Origin: a virus
Strand: one strand, 5' to 3'
Virus record (IMG/VR): IMGVR_UViG_3300020183_000321
Location: 1 to 30,992 of that record
Length of the DNA: 30,992 bases
A model generated the notes under the pieces. The model did not search any database and was not told the DNA's origin. It was given only the letters and a program-made list of their open reading frames with translations. The translations under genes were made by a program, and so were the position numbers. Within the stretch, counting starts at the first letter, position 1, and each line of letters opens with the position of its first letter. Of the stretch, positions 13,951 through 22,494 are shown one piece after another.

Positions 13951-14670
13951 ATGTCTAGCAATTTTATATTACAATCTTTAATACAAAGTCCCGGTCTTGT
14001 TGGACAAATAAACGAAAAATACGCAGAACATAAAAACTATAAATGCGCAAATCCAGGAGCAATTGAAGGTAAAATATCTTCAATAAAACAATGTGAAGAC
14101 TTATTTTTTAAAGATACGAAGGGAGAATGGTTACCCGGAATAACATTTAGACCAAAAGAACCAGAACCATCAGATATTGATATTGATAATGCTTTTAAAT
14201 CTTTAAATGGTTGTACATTTTTAGCGACAGAATTAGGATATGAGTATCTTGGGTGTAATTTTTCAGATCCAGATGCTGTGTTTAGTTGTAATTGTCCTAT
14301 AGTTGGAACTAAATATCCAAAATTATTAAAAATAGCAACAAAGAATGCAACTTTTTGGAATACTGATTTAAAGGTTCCTTTGATGCGCGGAGCTTTTAAA
14401 ACTTTATTAGATGCTTATAAAATTAAAATAAGAGTAACTGGAACTTTCCGCGTTTGGCCCGGTAATATTGTTCAGATATTCGATCCAGCACATCCAGAAT
14501 ATCAAATAGCTGATCGCAAATTAAATGGAAATTGGTTAGTTTTAAGTATGTCTCATAGAATTTTTAAAGATAGACATCATGAAACTACTTTAGTATTATC
14601 TGCTCTTCCTAATTCTGGATTTTTTAATTCTCACCGTTCAAATATTCAAGATATAAATATACAGACATGA
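13951..14670 (+). CDS. Baseplate hub C-terminal domain protein (gp27-like)
   Basis: A 239-residue protein. Its C-terminal half (KIRVTGTFRVWPGNIVQIFD, then LNGNWLVLSMSHRIF, then ETTLVLSAL) matches the last barrel of gp27/gpD-like hub proteins, where a Gly-Asn/Asp-Ile/Val turn and an asparagine-glycine hairpin are typical. The N-terminal part (about 1-120) contains several Cys and a Pro-rich segment. The ORF is in the same frame as the preceding hub ORF, with only TAA CTA AAT ATT AAT between the last Pro codon and this ATG. It may be an independent subunit completing the hub, or it may sometimes be joined by stop-codon readthrough. No Shine-Dalgarno sequence is present; a weak late-promoter box lies 6 nt upstream. 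Confidence 0.65.
   Translation: MSSNFILQSLIQSPGLVGQINEKYAEHKNYKCANPGAIEGKISSIKQCEDLFFKDTKGEWLPGITFRPKEPEPSDIDIDNAFKSLNGCTFLATELGYEYLGCNFSDPDAVFSCNCPIVGTKYPKLLKIATKNATFWNTDLKVPLMRGAFKTLLDAYKIKIRVTGTFRVWPGNIVQIFDPAHPEYQIADRKLNGNWLVLSMSHRIFKDRHHETTLVLSALPNSGFFNSHRSNIQDINIQT
14652..14659 (+). promoter_or_regulatory. T4-type late promoter, exact TATAAATA
   Basis: An exact TATAAATA inside the end of the hub C-terminal gene, ending 8 nt before the ATG of the gp25-like gene. Transcription would start one or two bases before that ATG. No Shine-Dalgarno sequence lies between. Confidence 0.55.
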
Positions 14671-15044
14671 GTTTAAAGGATCTAGATATCTATTTTAGAA
14701 CAAATTCTCAAAATGACATTAATAGCATTTCGCAGACATTTTTTGTAAAACAACAAATAAAAAATATATGTGTAACTGAAATTAATGGTTTTAGATTTAA
14801 TAAAAATATTGGATCTGGATTAGATGAATTAAAATTTAATAATAGCAAATCTAGGCAAATTTATTTGTTAAATTTTCTAGAATCAAAATGCAAACTACTT
14901 ATAAAGGGATTGCAAACAATTTCATTTTCTGTTGATAGATCTGATATTTTCAATAGAAAAATTTATTTTAATGTCAACTATAGCAAAAATTCAGATTCTT
15001 CTACATTAAGCAATTCTTCGTTCAAGTTTTATTTGAATAAATAA
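14667..15044 (+). CDS. gp25: Baseplate wedge protein gp25-like
   Basis: A 125-residue protein (T4 gp25: 132). The pattern of an N-terminal DLDIYF strand, then VKQQIKNICVTEINGFRFNKNIGSGLDEL (about 27-55), then a helix and two C-terminal strands fits the gp25/GPW family. In that family QSIKNLIxTxxGExxxNPxxGSGL is the conserved core. The EPR motif usual after the helix is not seen. Gp25 is a wedge core subunit that connects the hub end of gp6/gp7/gp53 to the sheath. The position directly before gp6 supports the call. The ATG overlaps the previous stop (ATGA). Confidence 0.75.
   Translation: MSLKDLDIYFRTNSQNDINSISQTFFVKQQIKNICVTEINGFRFNKNIGSGLDELKFNNSKSRQIYLLNFLESKCKLLIKGLQTISFSVDRSDIFNRKIYFNVNYSKNSDSSTLSNSSFKFYLNK
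15036..15043 (+). promoter_or_regulatory. Late promoter-like box AATAAATA
   Basis: It matches the NATAAATA form of the T4-type late promoter, ends 6 nt before the gp6 ATG and overlaps the stop codon of the gp25-like gene. There is no Shine-Dalgarno sequence between box and ATG. Confidence 0.55.
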
Positions 15045-15048
15045 TTTT

Positions 15049-16776
15049 ATGAACGAGCCAAAAAACATAGATCTTATCAGTCTTGATTATAACGATCTAA
15101 AAGAAAATCTGAGAACATATCTAAAATCAACTAGTTATGCCAATACTTTTGATTTTAATAGCGAAGGCACTGCAATTGACATGTTGCTGGGGCTTTTTAC
15201 TTATAATAATTTAATTTGGTTACATTATTTACATGCTCTGAACAATGAAAGCTTTATTGATAGTGCTCAAAAAACAAGTTCTTTGGTAAAATTATTACAG
15301 ACAAATGGGTTTACGGCTAATAGATATAAATCATCTACTTGTCTAGTAACATTTAGTAAAAACAATAGTTCTGTTGCGGAAATTGATAAATTTGCTGTTA
15401 TACAAAATAAAAATTCAAATAATAATCTAGTAAATTTTTACTATGTCGGTCCAAGAACAACTGTTGATATTTCAACTACTTTAGAATTTTATTCTGGATC
15501 TAAATTAGTTAAAAATTTAGTTCCTGTGGTTGATTATGATAACCAAGAAATAGAATTACCAGATTCTAATATTGATATTAGAACAATAGTTGTAAATATC
15601 AACGATGAATATTGGACTAATTATACAAATGAACCAATAATCGGAACAAATGCAACATCAAAAATATTTTTTACTGTGAATAAAGGTTCAAAAATCTTTA
15701 TCAAATTTGGTAAAAATATTCAATCAGCTGATCTAACTATAGGCAAATCTCTATCTTCTACTGACACCACAAGAGTATCTTATGTTGTTTCTAATGGAGA
15801 AAAGGGCAATAATACAAGTTTTAGTTCTATTTCACAATTTGTACAGAATGGTTCTTTAAATGTACCATCAGTATCAATAACATCAAATACCTCTTCTGGT
15901 GGTTATTCGGAAATTGATAACGAATATTTAAAATATATTAGTCCTAGATCATACGGATATTCTTCTTTAGTTACAAAAAGCGATTTTGAATATGTAATTG
16001 CAAATTCTGGATTGCTTCCAACATTGTCTCAAATTGATCAACGAGTATCAGTTTTTGATGGGCAAGAATATAATGATCGTTACGGAACAGTTTATTTTTC
16101 TATAATTGATTTAGGAGTTACTTCTACTGAAGTTTCTTCCTTGATTCAGCTATTGAAAACAAAGATGGTTGTCGGATTAAATCTTGAGTATATCGAATCG
16201 CAAGATTTTACAGGAAAAATAGCTTTAGCGTGTAAGTTGGATACTAGAAAAACAACAAACACTAAAGCTAATTTACAATCACAAATAACAAATAATATAA
16301 TAGATAATTATTCAGATAAATTATTTTTTAATGATATTTCTAAATCTGCATTGATTAATATTTGCGTTGGAATTGATTCGAATATTTCAATATCGGATTC
16401 TAATATCACAATTTTATTTGATAAAACAATTAGTTTATCCTCACAAAAAGTAATTAGATTTTACAATGAAATAGAGTCCTTTTATACAAATCTAGTAACT
16501 ACAAATTTATCTACATCGCAAATTAAATTTGTAAATTCTAGTACAGAAGTACCAGAATTAAATGGATTTAAATATATTGAGGCTATAAATTCATCTGGTG
16601 CAGTTGTAAATAATAAAGTGGGAATTTACAATCATACTACTGGTTTTATTCAAATATACGATCATATTACTACAGACGATTCTTTAACATTTACCATAAC
16701 TCCCGCAAGTTCTTCCATAACAGCAATAAACAATATGGCTGTTGAATACGAAATAGATTCTGTTACAATAACATGA
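15049..16776 (+). CDS. gp6: Baseplate wedge protein gp6
   Basis: A 575-residue protein (T4 gp6: 660). The N-terminus has the standard gp6 layout: SLDYNDLKENLRTYLKS, then FDFNSEGTAIDMLLGLFTYN, then LNNESFIDSAQK (about 65-76), followed by a helix. The middle contains beta-rich domains, and GEKGNNTSF with the following strands resembles the Baseplate_J-like core shared by contractile injection systems. Gp6 forms the continuous wedge ring of the baseplate. A late-promoter box lies 6 nt upstream, and the stop overlaps the next start by 4 bp (ATGA). The C-terminal 150 residues are Ser/Thr rich and more divergent. Confidence 0.88.
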   Translation: MNEPKNIDLISLDYNDLKENLRTYLKSTSYANTFDFNSEGTAIDMLLGLFTYNNLIWLHYLHALNNESFIDSAQKTSSLVKLLQTNGFTANRYKSSTCLVTFSKNNSSVAEIDKFAVIQNKNSNNNLVNFYYVGPRTTVDISTTLEFYSGSKLVKNLVPVVDYDNQEIELPDSNIDIRTIVVNINDEYWTNYTNEPIIGTNATSKIFFTVNKGSKIFIKFGKNIQSADLTIGKSLSSTDTTRVSYVVSNGEKGNNTSFSSISQFVQNGSLNVPSVSITSNTSSGGYSEIDNEYLKYISPRSYGYSSLVTKSDFEYVIANSGLLPTLSQIDQRVSVFDGQEYNDRYGTVYFSIIDLGVTSTEVSSLIQLLKTKMVVGLNLEYIESQDFTGKIALACKLDTRKTTNTKANLQSQITNNIIDNYSDKLFFNDISKSALINICVGIDSNISISDSNITILFDKTISLSSQKVIRFYNEIESFYTNLVTTNLSTSQIKFVNSSTEVPELNGFKYIEAINSSGAVVNNKVGIYNHTTGFIQIYDHITTDDSLTFTITPASSSITAINNMAVEYEIDSVTIT

Positions 16777-17528
16777 TAATATTTTTTAATCAAAATAAAA
16801 ATCAGAATCTAACTCCTGCTCAATTAGATCTAAATGCTGGAGCTGAATATGCGCTTGGTGTGTTAAATCAAAACTACACTTTAGAAACAACAAGAAATAA
16901 TAGAAATTATTCTTATAGAATACAAAACCAATTTCCTTCTTGGTTAATAACTGAATCAGAAAATAATTCTTCATACAATACTATAAATTTAGTACAGGAA
17001 TTATATAATTGGATTTTTTCGAAGAATGGTTTAGATCTTTATCCAAACTTCGAAAATCTTCAAAATCCATTTTATACTAATCAAGAATCATTAAAAAAAA
17101 TATACTCATCATTATTCTCTAATTTTGATTTTTCTGATTTCAATGATATAAAAGTTTTAAGGGAATTTTTAATATCAAATAAAGAAAAATTCATAGAGAA
17201 AAAAGGAACAGAAGAATCTTTTAAAGTATTCATACAGACTTTTTTTGATTCTGCTTTCAACGATTTTAAAATTGAATATGGCTCAGATAATACTTTTTTA
17301 CTGAACGAATCAGATACAAATACAGAAGTATTATCGGATGGTAGATACAATCAAGAATTTTCTATAAAATTAGAAGCTAATATTGATGAAAAATATCAGG
17401 ATGATTTTGTATCTTTACTGAAGCCAATGGGCTTTTACTTCGATTTAGTTGGTAGCGAAAATACCCTATTCTCCGGTACAGTAACGACTTCTTTAGACAT
17501 AGAACCAGAAGAAATCATAATTTCTTGA
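16773..17528 (+). CDS. Baseplate wedge protein, gp7 / tail protein I-like
   Basis: A 251-residue protein. Residues about 125-160 (DIKVLREFLISNKEKFIEKK, then GTEESFKVFIQTFF) match the signature helix pair of gp7-type wedge proteins and of tail protein I in other contractile phages: a helix, Lys-Gly-Thr, then a Ser-Phe helix, followed by an Ile-x-Tyr strand. T4 gp7 has over 1000 residues, so this is a reduced form with one core domain. Location between gp6 and the gp8-like gene, as in T4 (6-7-8), supports the role. It overlaps gp6 by 4 bp. The 15-nt gap to the next gene has no Shine-Dalgarno sequence. Confidence 0.6.
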   Translation: MIIFFNQNKNQNLTPAQLDLNAGAEYALGVLNQNYTLETTRNNRNYSYRIQNQFPSWLITESENNSSYNTINLVQELYNWIFSKNGLDLYPNFENLQNPFYTNQESLKKIYSSLFSNFDFSDFNDIKVLREFLISNKEKFIEKKGTEESFKVFIQTFFDSAFNDFKIEYGSDNTFLLNESDTNTEVLSDGRYNQEFSIKLEANIDEKYQDDFVSLLKPMGFYFDLVGSENTLFSGTVTTSLDIEPEEIIIS

Positions 17529-17543
17529 TCCATACATAACTGT

Positions 17544-19415
17544 ATGCCAAATGACTCGTCATCTAGATACTCTTTTGCTGTAGAGAAATTTATAAATTCC
17601 GCTCTAACTAATGATTTTTACATTGGTCTTGGCGTAGATTCTATTGGATATGAAGCTAAAGATACACGTTTAAATAAGAAAGTGGCTAATGTTTCTAGTT
17701 TTATCAAAAGAGTAAAATTAAGTGATATAAATTCTGCTTTTAAGAGAAATGATTGGTATGAAGGGAAAACCTTCAAAGTTTTTGATACCACAGATCCAGA
17801 CATATCAAGCAGTACTTGTTACAATACATCTACAAATGAATTATTCTTGTGTATTGAAAATTCTAGTCAAAATAAATTTTTAAATAGAAATTTTGCATCA
17901 AGATCTAAATTTGCTCCTTCAGGATCTAATGGCAGTATAATTGATACAAATGATGGATATAAATGGTTAAAAATAAACTACGATCCGTCACCATTATCTA
18001 CCAATTACATTAGAATTTTTGGTATAGAAGGTATGCAAAATTTTAAAGGATTTACCGCTGATAATTCAGGACCAACCGCAGCTGTAACATCCTTGCATGG
18101 GGCTTCTGGACTGACTTATGGAACATGCTGCCTATACGTCAAGGAAGGCTTTGTAGAGCCTATTACGGGCAAAACATACTCGTCTGGAGATATATTAGCC
18201 GCTTATAAGGTAGCTAATGCTTGGTCGTGTGACCATCTTGGTCAATTAACTGACTTACAGTCCGTATTTAAACCTTACATAACTGGTTCAGAATATGGAG
18301 GATTTTATAATATTTCATCTACTAGCGGATGCACACCATGCGAAGCATCATATACAGATGTGACACCATTTTTATCATTTGCGTCTGGTGGATCTGCTGG
18401 ATATTCATCTACCAGTACATATAGAAAAAATTATGAAATTCTATCATCAATTCCATCTGGATGCATATTAAATGCAATTATAAATGATGTTTCTTCGACA
18501 TCATATTATGTAAGTACCGAAAGACCAGAATTAAGCATCAAAGTTAATGGAACAATAGGTTCGTGCAAAGGTTATCTAAAAACTGAATATATTGGTGGAA
18601 ATTATGGTTGGAAAGTAACTGGTATTGAACTTGAAAATCAACTATCAAGTAGTAATATAACTTATGCTGAAGCTGTAAATATTATTGATTCTACCGGATC
18701 TGCTTCTTCTGGAGATTTTTCTAATCTTCTAGCATCAATACAATTTAATTTATCACCAATTACAAAGACACAAGAATCATATCTTTCAGTAATGGATTTA
18801 CTTAGAACAGATAAAATATCTGTTTCAGCAAGTATTACTACAGCAAATTTACAATCTCTTATTCCAACAATAGGAGCAACATATTCATTCTCAAGTGCCT
18901 TCTTAACTTCAAATATTAAAAATTCTTCTGGTTACAAATTTGGACCAAAGATTTATAGAGATTTTACTGAATATTTGAAGACTAGCACTACTGCTTCTAT
19001 CGAAGCAATACAAGGAGATTTAAATAGTATTTCGTTTGAAACTGTAGCAACAGATATAGTATCAAGTGATATTTCTACAAATTATTTGGTTAATAGAGAT
19101 ACACAAGATAAAAAGATTGGATCCGGAGAAACAGAATTTGAACCAGGTAAACCAATTTTCAGTTATAACTTTGCTTTCGATAATGTTTCTTCTGGGCAAA
19201 CCAGTGGAACATTTGAAATTAGCAGATATAATGCTTATAGCCTGAGTAGTGGGGGAACATTATTCTTCCAGACGCAGGGAGCAACATATGGTGTTGTTCA
19301 AGTAAATGGTGTAACAGGATCGCAAATAAATATGTCAGATTGTGATGTTTTATTTGCAACCGATAGTGCGTTTAATCAAGACAAAAACACAGTAACTTTA
19401 ATTTTCAATATCTAA
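17544..19415 (+). CDS. gp8: Baseplate wedge protein gp8-like
   Basis: A 623-residue protein, nearly twice T4 gp8 (334). The N-terminal 160 residues carry the gp8-like order: FYIGLGVDSIGYE, then a segment of variable loops, then SFIKRVKLSDINSAFKRNDW, a Cys-Tyr-Asn strand, FLCIENSSQN, and finally NDGYKWLKINYD. The last of these corresponds to the conserved DGYxWkymY segment. The C-terminal 400 residues are Ser/Thr/Gly rich beta material with scattered Cys and look like an added appendage domain. Gp8 lies on the outer wedge, and in T4 it follows gp7 as here. The short protein encoded next may dock on it. Confidence 0.72.
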   Translation: MPNDSSSRYSFAVEKFINSALTNDFYIGLGVDSIGYEAKDTRLNKKVANVSSFIKRVKLSDINSAFKRNDWYEGKTFKVFDTTDPDISSSTCYNTSTNELFLCIENSSQNKFLNRNFASRSKFAPSGSNGSIIDTNDGYKWLKINYDPSPLSTNYIRIFGIEGMQNFKGFTADNSGPTAAVTSLHGASGLTYGTCCLYVKEGFVEPITGKTYSSGDILAAYKVANAWSCDHLGQLTDLQSVFKPYITGSEYGGFYNISSTSGCTPCEASYTDVTPFLSFASGGSAGYSSTSTYRKNYEILSSIPSGCILNAIINDVSSTSYYVSTERPELSIKVNGTIGSCKGYLKTEYIGGNYGWKVTGIELENQLSSSNITYAEAVNIIDSTGSASSGDFSNLLASIQFNLSPITKTQESYLSVMDLLRTDKISVSASITTANLQSLIPTIGATYSFSSAFLTSNIKNSSGYKFGPKIYRDFTEYLKTSTTASIEAIQGDLNSISFETVATDIVSSDISTNYLVNRDTQDKKIGSGETEFEPGKPIFSYNFAFDNVSSGQTSGTFEISRYNAYSLSSGGTLFFQTQGATYGVVQVNGVTGSQINMSDCDVLFATDSAFNQDKNTVTLIFNI

Positions 19416-19416
19416 A

Positions 19417-20127
19417 ATGAGCAACAACTACCCTTTCGAAAACCAATTTCCTTTAACAAACTACCCTTATTCTAGTAGATTCTGGGGTTCGAATGTAGAT
19501 TTAGATCCAAAAAAGAACTACACGTTTATTGGATTTAAACCAAAGACTAGATTACAAGCTTCAGAATTAAATGAATTGCAAGAAATTTTTGCAATGCAAA
19601 ATACATTGAATTTAAATCTAATAAGGGAATGGTTTAATGAACTAAATGGCACTACATGTGATGGGCCAGCATGGGAAGGAGCAACACCTCTATATCCTAA
19701 AACTCATCCAGATGGTTTGACATATGAGAATATGGTTACCTATTCTTATACTGGTACTGGAGGCGTTACATTTACTTTTAATGAGGGATGGTATCTTTCT
19801 ACTCTTAAGTCAGGAGTAAAGCAGTGGATATATTTAAATGCCGATTCTGTTATTAATATAACTCCTACAAATAATACAGAATATTATGCAGGATTATCTC
19901 TAACTACAGATTATATCGATTGTTCAGAAGATGGAACATTGATGGATAATTCTTCTGGTGCTGTTTCAGAATCTATATGTGGAGCTGATAGATATCAAAT
20001 ATTGTTTAGCACATCACAAATAACAGGTACTACTAGCTATAACAACGATTTATTTCAGAAAGTAATTAAATTTGGTTTGTCCGGATCTACATTTTCCGTA
20101 CAATACATCAATGGATTAACAATATGA
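19417..20127 (+). CDS. Baseplate/tail fibre attachment structural protein
   Basis: A 236-residue protein. The motif FKPKTRLQASELNELQEIFAMQ (about 40-61; the first residues vary) is the N-terminal attachment element found in many phage tail and fibre proteins, where PGxxLQAxELNELQ begins a helix. The remainder is aromatic-rich beta structure ending in VQYINGLTI. The position directly after the gp8-like gene suggests a part equivalent to the gp9/gp10 region of T4 (outer baseplate, fibre attachment), but no specific homology is visible. It starts 2 nt after the previous stop, without a Shine-Dalgarno sequence. Confidence 0.6.
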   Translation: MSNNYPFENQFPLTNYPYSSRFWGSNVDLDPKKNYTFIGFKPKTRLQASELNELQEIFAMQNTLNLNLIREWFNELNGTTCDGPAWEGATPLYPKTHPDGLTYENMVTYSYTGTGGVTFTFNEGWYLSTLKSGVKQWIYLNADSVINITPTNNTEYYAGLSLTTDYIDCSEDGTLMDNSSGAVSESICGADRYQILFSTSQITGTTSYNNDLFQKVIKFGLSGSTFSVQYINGLTI

Positions 20128-20137
20128 GGTTTTAATT

Positions 20138-20731
20138 ATGGCTCAAAATAAGCCTTGCAAGTGTGGAAACAATTCAAGCGAAAAATTGCTTTTTAATAGA
20201 AAACCAGTAGAAAAAATGAAACTTCCAATAAAGGAAGAACCTATGTCTATACCAAATCCTTTTAATATGATTCAAAGCTATGCAATGTCAATTATATCAA
20301 AAGGATTTACCAGTAAAAAGGTAGAAAAGGAAACAAAGCAATTAAGAGTATTGAGCTGTTTCGGTAACGGATCTTCTATTCCTCCCTGCGAACATTTAAG
20401 CAAATCTACTACAGAAGGAAAATTTTTCTGTGGCGGATGTGGTTGTGGGGATAGAAAACAAACTTGGTTAAATGGAAATGAAAATGAATATAGTAAATTA
20501 GATTTTCCAAAACTAAATTGTCCTCTTAAGATGCCGGGATTTACAAATTATATTCCATGTACAATTTTTGAATCAAATAATCCAGATAACAGAAAAAATA
20601 AAATAGAAAGTTTAAATGTAGAAGATGTCGAAAATGTAACTGTAACTATTCCAGATGCACCTGAAGAATTGCAGAAAATTTTTGATAAAATTATTGAATC
20701 AGAGGAAAAGAAAAAATTAGAGAAGGAATAA
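20138..20731 (+). CDS. Cys-rich, probable zinc-ribbon protein
   Basis: A 197-residue protein with nine Cys by residue 141: Cys7, Cys9, Cys74, Cys84, Cys98, Cys101, Cys103, Cys128 and Cys141. The core FFCGGCGCGDR and the later LNCPLKMPGF resemble small phage zinc-ribbon proteins with a CxxCGC...CPxGxW pattern, embedded here in a larger protein. The C-terminal 50 residues are acidic and helical and end in a Glu/Lys-rich coiled coil. GAGG at about 20127 precedes the ATG. It lies between baseplate and neck genes, so it could be a virion or assembly factor; the function is unknown. Metal (zinc or iron-sulphur) cannot be decided from sequence. Confidence 0.6.
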   Translation: MAQNKPCKCGNNSSEKLLFNRKPVEKMKLPIKEEPMSIPNPFNMIQSYAMSIISKGFTSKKVEKETKQLRVLSCFGNGSSIPPCEHLSKSTTEGKFFCGGCGCGDRKQTWLNGNENEYSKLDFPKLNCPLKMPGFTNYIPCTIFESNNPDNRKNKIESLNVEDVENVTVTIPDAPEELQKIFDKIIESEEKKKLEKE

Positions 20732-20736
20732 TTGTG

Positions 20737-20744
20737 CATAAATA
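20737..20744 (+). promoter_or_regulatory. Late promoter-like box CATAAATA
   Basis: It matches the NATAAATA form of the T4-type late promoter in the short gap before the neck genes, ending 7 nt before the gp13 ATG. The gap has no other signal and no Shine-Dalgarno sequence. Confidence 0.6.
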
Positions 20745-20750
20745 AATGTA

Positions 20751-21554
20751 ATGGCACAACCAAACTCCAAGCAAACTCTAATTGATTACGCATTTAGAAC
20801 TCTGGGAGCACCAGTAGTAGAAATAAATGTAGATCATCAACAAGCATTAGATAGACTTGATGATGCTTTACAATTCTTTTCAGAACGACATTATGATGGT
20901 GTTGAAAGAGCATATTTTTCATATGTTCTTACTGAACAAGATATAGCAAACAAGTATCTAAATACAAATAATTTAGGTCCTATTGTAGGATCCTCTGCGG
21001 AATCGCCTACTGGATATGATATTCTTTCGGTATTAAGAATATTTCCATTTGGTTCTCTTAACGCAAATGAATTATTTGATATTAGATATCAATTAGCTTT
21101 AAACGATGTTTATGGTATTAATACCAATTTAGGATTTATTAATTCTACACCAATAGCAAATTATGATTTGACAAAAAGATATATTAGACTTATTGAAATG
21201 ATGTTCGATCCAGAAAGAACAATTCGGTTCAATAAAGTAACAAATAAAATATACATTGAAACTGACTGGACTGCTCTCAAAGCAGGAACTTATCTAGCTA
21301 TAGAAGCATATGTTAATTTAGATCCAGATAAGTATCCAGAAATATACAATGATAGAATGTTAAAAAAATATTTTACTGCTCTAATAAAAAGACAATGGGG
21401 ACAAAACTTATCAAAATTTGATGGTGTTGCTTTACCCGGAGGAGTGCAGCTTCGTGGAGGTAATATTCTTGGAGAAGCAATACAAGAAATAGCATTATTA
21501 GAAGAACAAATAATTTCTTCTTACGAACTACCTCCTGATATGATGACAGGATAA
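20751..21554 (+). CDS. gp13: Neck protein gp13
   Basis: A 267-residue protein (T4 gp13: 309). The N-terminus LIDYAFRTLGAPVVEINVD, then DRLDDALQFFSERHYDG, is the characteristic gp13 opening. A conserved segment AIEAYVNLDPDKYPEIYNDR follows near residue 180, and a C-terminal helix includes EAIQEIALLEEQI. In T4, gp13 and gp14 form the neck that seals the packaged head and receives the tail. The gene is the first of a continuous neck-terminase-tail-portal block, and a late-promoter box lies 7 nt upstream. One nucleotide separates it from gp14. Confidence 0.92.
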   Translation: MAQPNSKQTLIDYAFRTLGAPVVEINVDHQQALDRLDDALQFFSERHYDGVERAYFSYVLTEQDIANKYLNTNNLGPIVGSSAESPTGYDILSVLRIFPFGSLNANELFDIRYQLALNDVYGINTNLGFINSTPIANYDLTKRYIRLIEMMFDPERTIRFNKVTNKIYIETDWTALKAGTYLAIEAYVNLDPDKYPEIYNDRMLKKYFTALIKRQWGQNLSKFDGVALPGGVQLRGGNILGEAIQEIALLEEQIISSYELPPDMMTG

Positions 21555-21555
21555 A

Positions 21556-22494
21556 ATGGCTCTAAATCCTTATTTTAAATTTCAATCAACAGAACAAGAT
21601 GTTGTAGAAACAAACATCATAGAAATTATTCGTATGATGGGTAAAAATATTTACTATATTCCAAGAGAATATGTTCAATTGGATAGATTATTTGGGGAAG
21701 ATCCATTAAATAAATTTTCCAAAGCATATCAAATTGAAATGTATGTTGCTTCAGTTTCTGGTTTTGGTGGTGGGGATGTTGTAGGAAAATTTGGTCTAGA
21801 AATAAAAGATACTTTAAATTTAGTTGTCAGTAAAAAAAGATTTACAAAAGAAATTACAGAAAAATCTTCTGACATAATTAGACCCAGAGAAGGTGATATT
21901 TTATATTTTCCTTTGTCTAAAACAATGTTCGAAATCACTTTTGTCGAACACGAACTTCCATTTTATCAATTAGATAAAAATTATGTGTTTACTTTAAGCT
22001 GCGAAACATTTGCATATTCTATGGAAAATTTTGATACTGGTACAGAAGCAGTAGATGCTATAAATGATTTCAAGCAGAAAATTTACATGTTTAAGACTAC
22101 AACATCAGATTCTGGTCTTACTGCTTCTTACAATAAAATACTTCGTGGTGATAAGTTTGAAATGACTGGTGTTATAACTGGATCGACTGCTTACTTTAGA
22201 GTATTGGATTTTGATATTTCTGGTTCTACTATGACATCAGAAATGCAATCTTTGGATGGAATAACATTTACTCTTCCAAGAACAATAAGAAGCACGACAA
22301 GCGGAATTACATTTACTATACATGGTACAGATACTTCTAATAGCTATGGTCCAGTAAATATAGTTCTTGATGATATAGAAGGAGAAACCCCTCCATTAGA
22401 TTATCAAAGAGGATTTACTGGATCTGGTAGCAAATATAGTGAACCTATAATTAATTTTAGCGAAAAAGATCCATTCTCAGAAGGTAACTACTGA
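21556..22494 (+). CDS. gp14: Neck protein gp14
   Basis: A 312-residue protein (T4 gp14: 256). The N-terminal half matches gp14 of T4-like phages: a start with LNPYFKFQSTEQDVVE, then YYIPREYVQLDRLFGEDP, then IEMYVASVSGFGGGD, then FPLSKTMFEITFVEHELPFYQ and SCETFAYSMENFDTG. The region from about residue 180 to 260 is a less conserved Ser/Thr beta segment. It partners gp13 in the head-tail neck. The start at 21556 follows the gp13 stop with an AGG upstream, and its stop overlaps the next ATG (ACTGATG). Confidence 0.92.
   Translation: MALNPYFKFQSTEQDVVETNIIEIIRMMGKNIYYIPREYVQLDRLFGEDPLNKFSKAYQIEMYVASVSGFGGGDVVGKFGLEIKDTLNLVVSKKRFTKEITEKSSDIIRPREGDILYFPLSKTMFEITFVEHELPFYQLDKNYVFTLSCETFAYSMENFDTGTEAVDAINDFKQKIYMFKTTTSDSGLTASYNKILRGDKFEMTGVITGSTAYFRVLDFDISGSTMTSEMQSLDGITFTLPRTIRSTTSGITFTIHGTDTSNSYGPVNIVLDDIEGETPPLDYQRGFTGSGSKYSEPIINFSEKDPFSEGNY

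Noticed and set aside
16773-17543. Readthrough between the gp7-like and gp8-like genes, which are also in the same frame
   Set aside because: These are separate genes in T4, each has a complete family core, and sharing a frame has a one-in-three chance.
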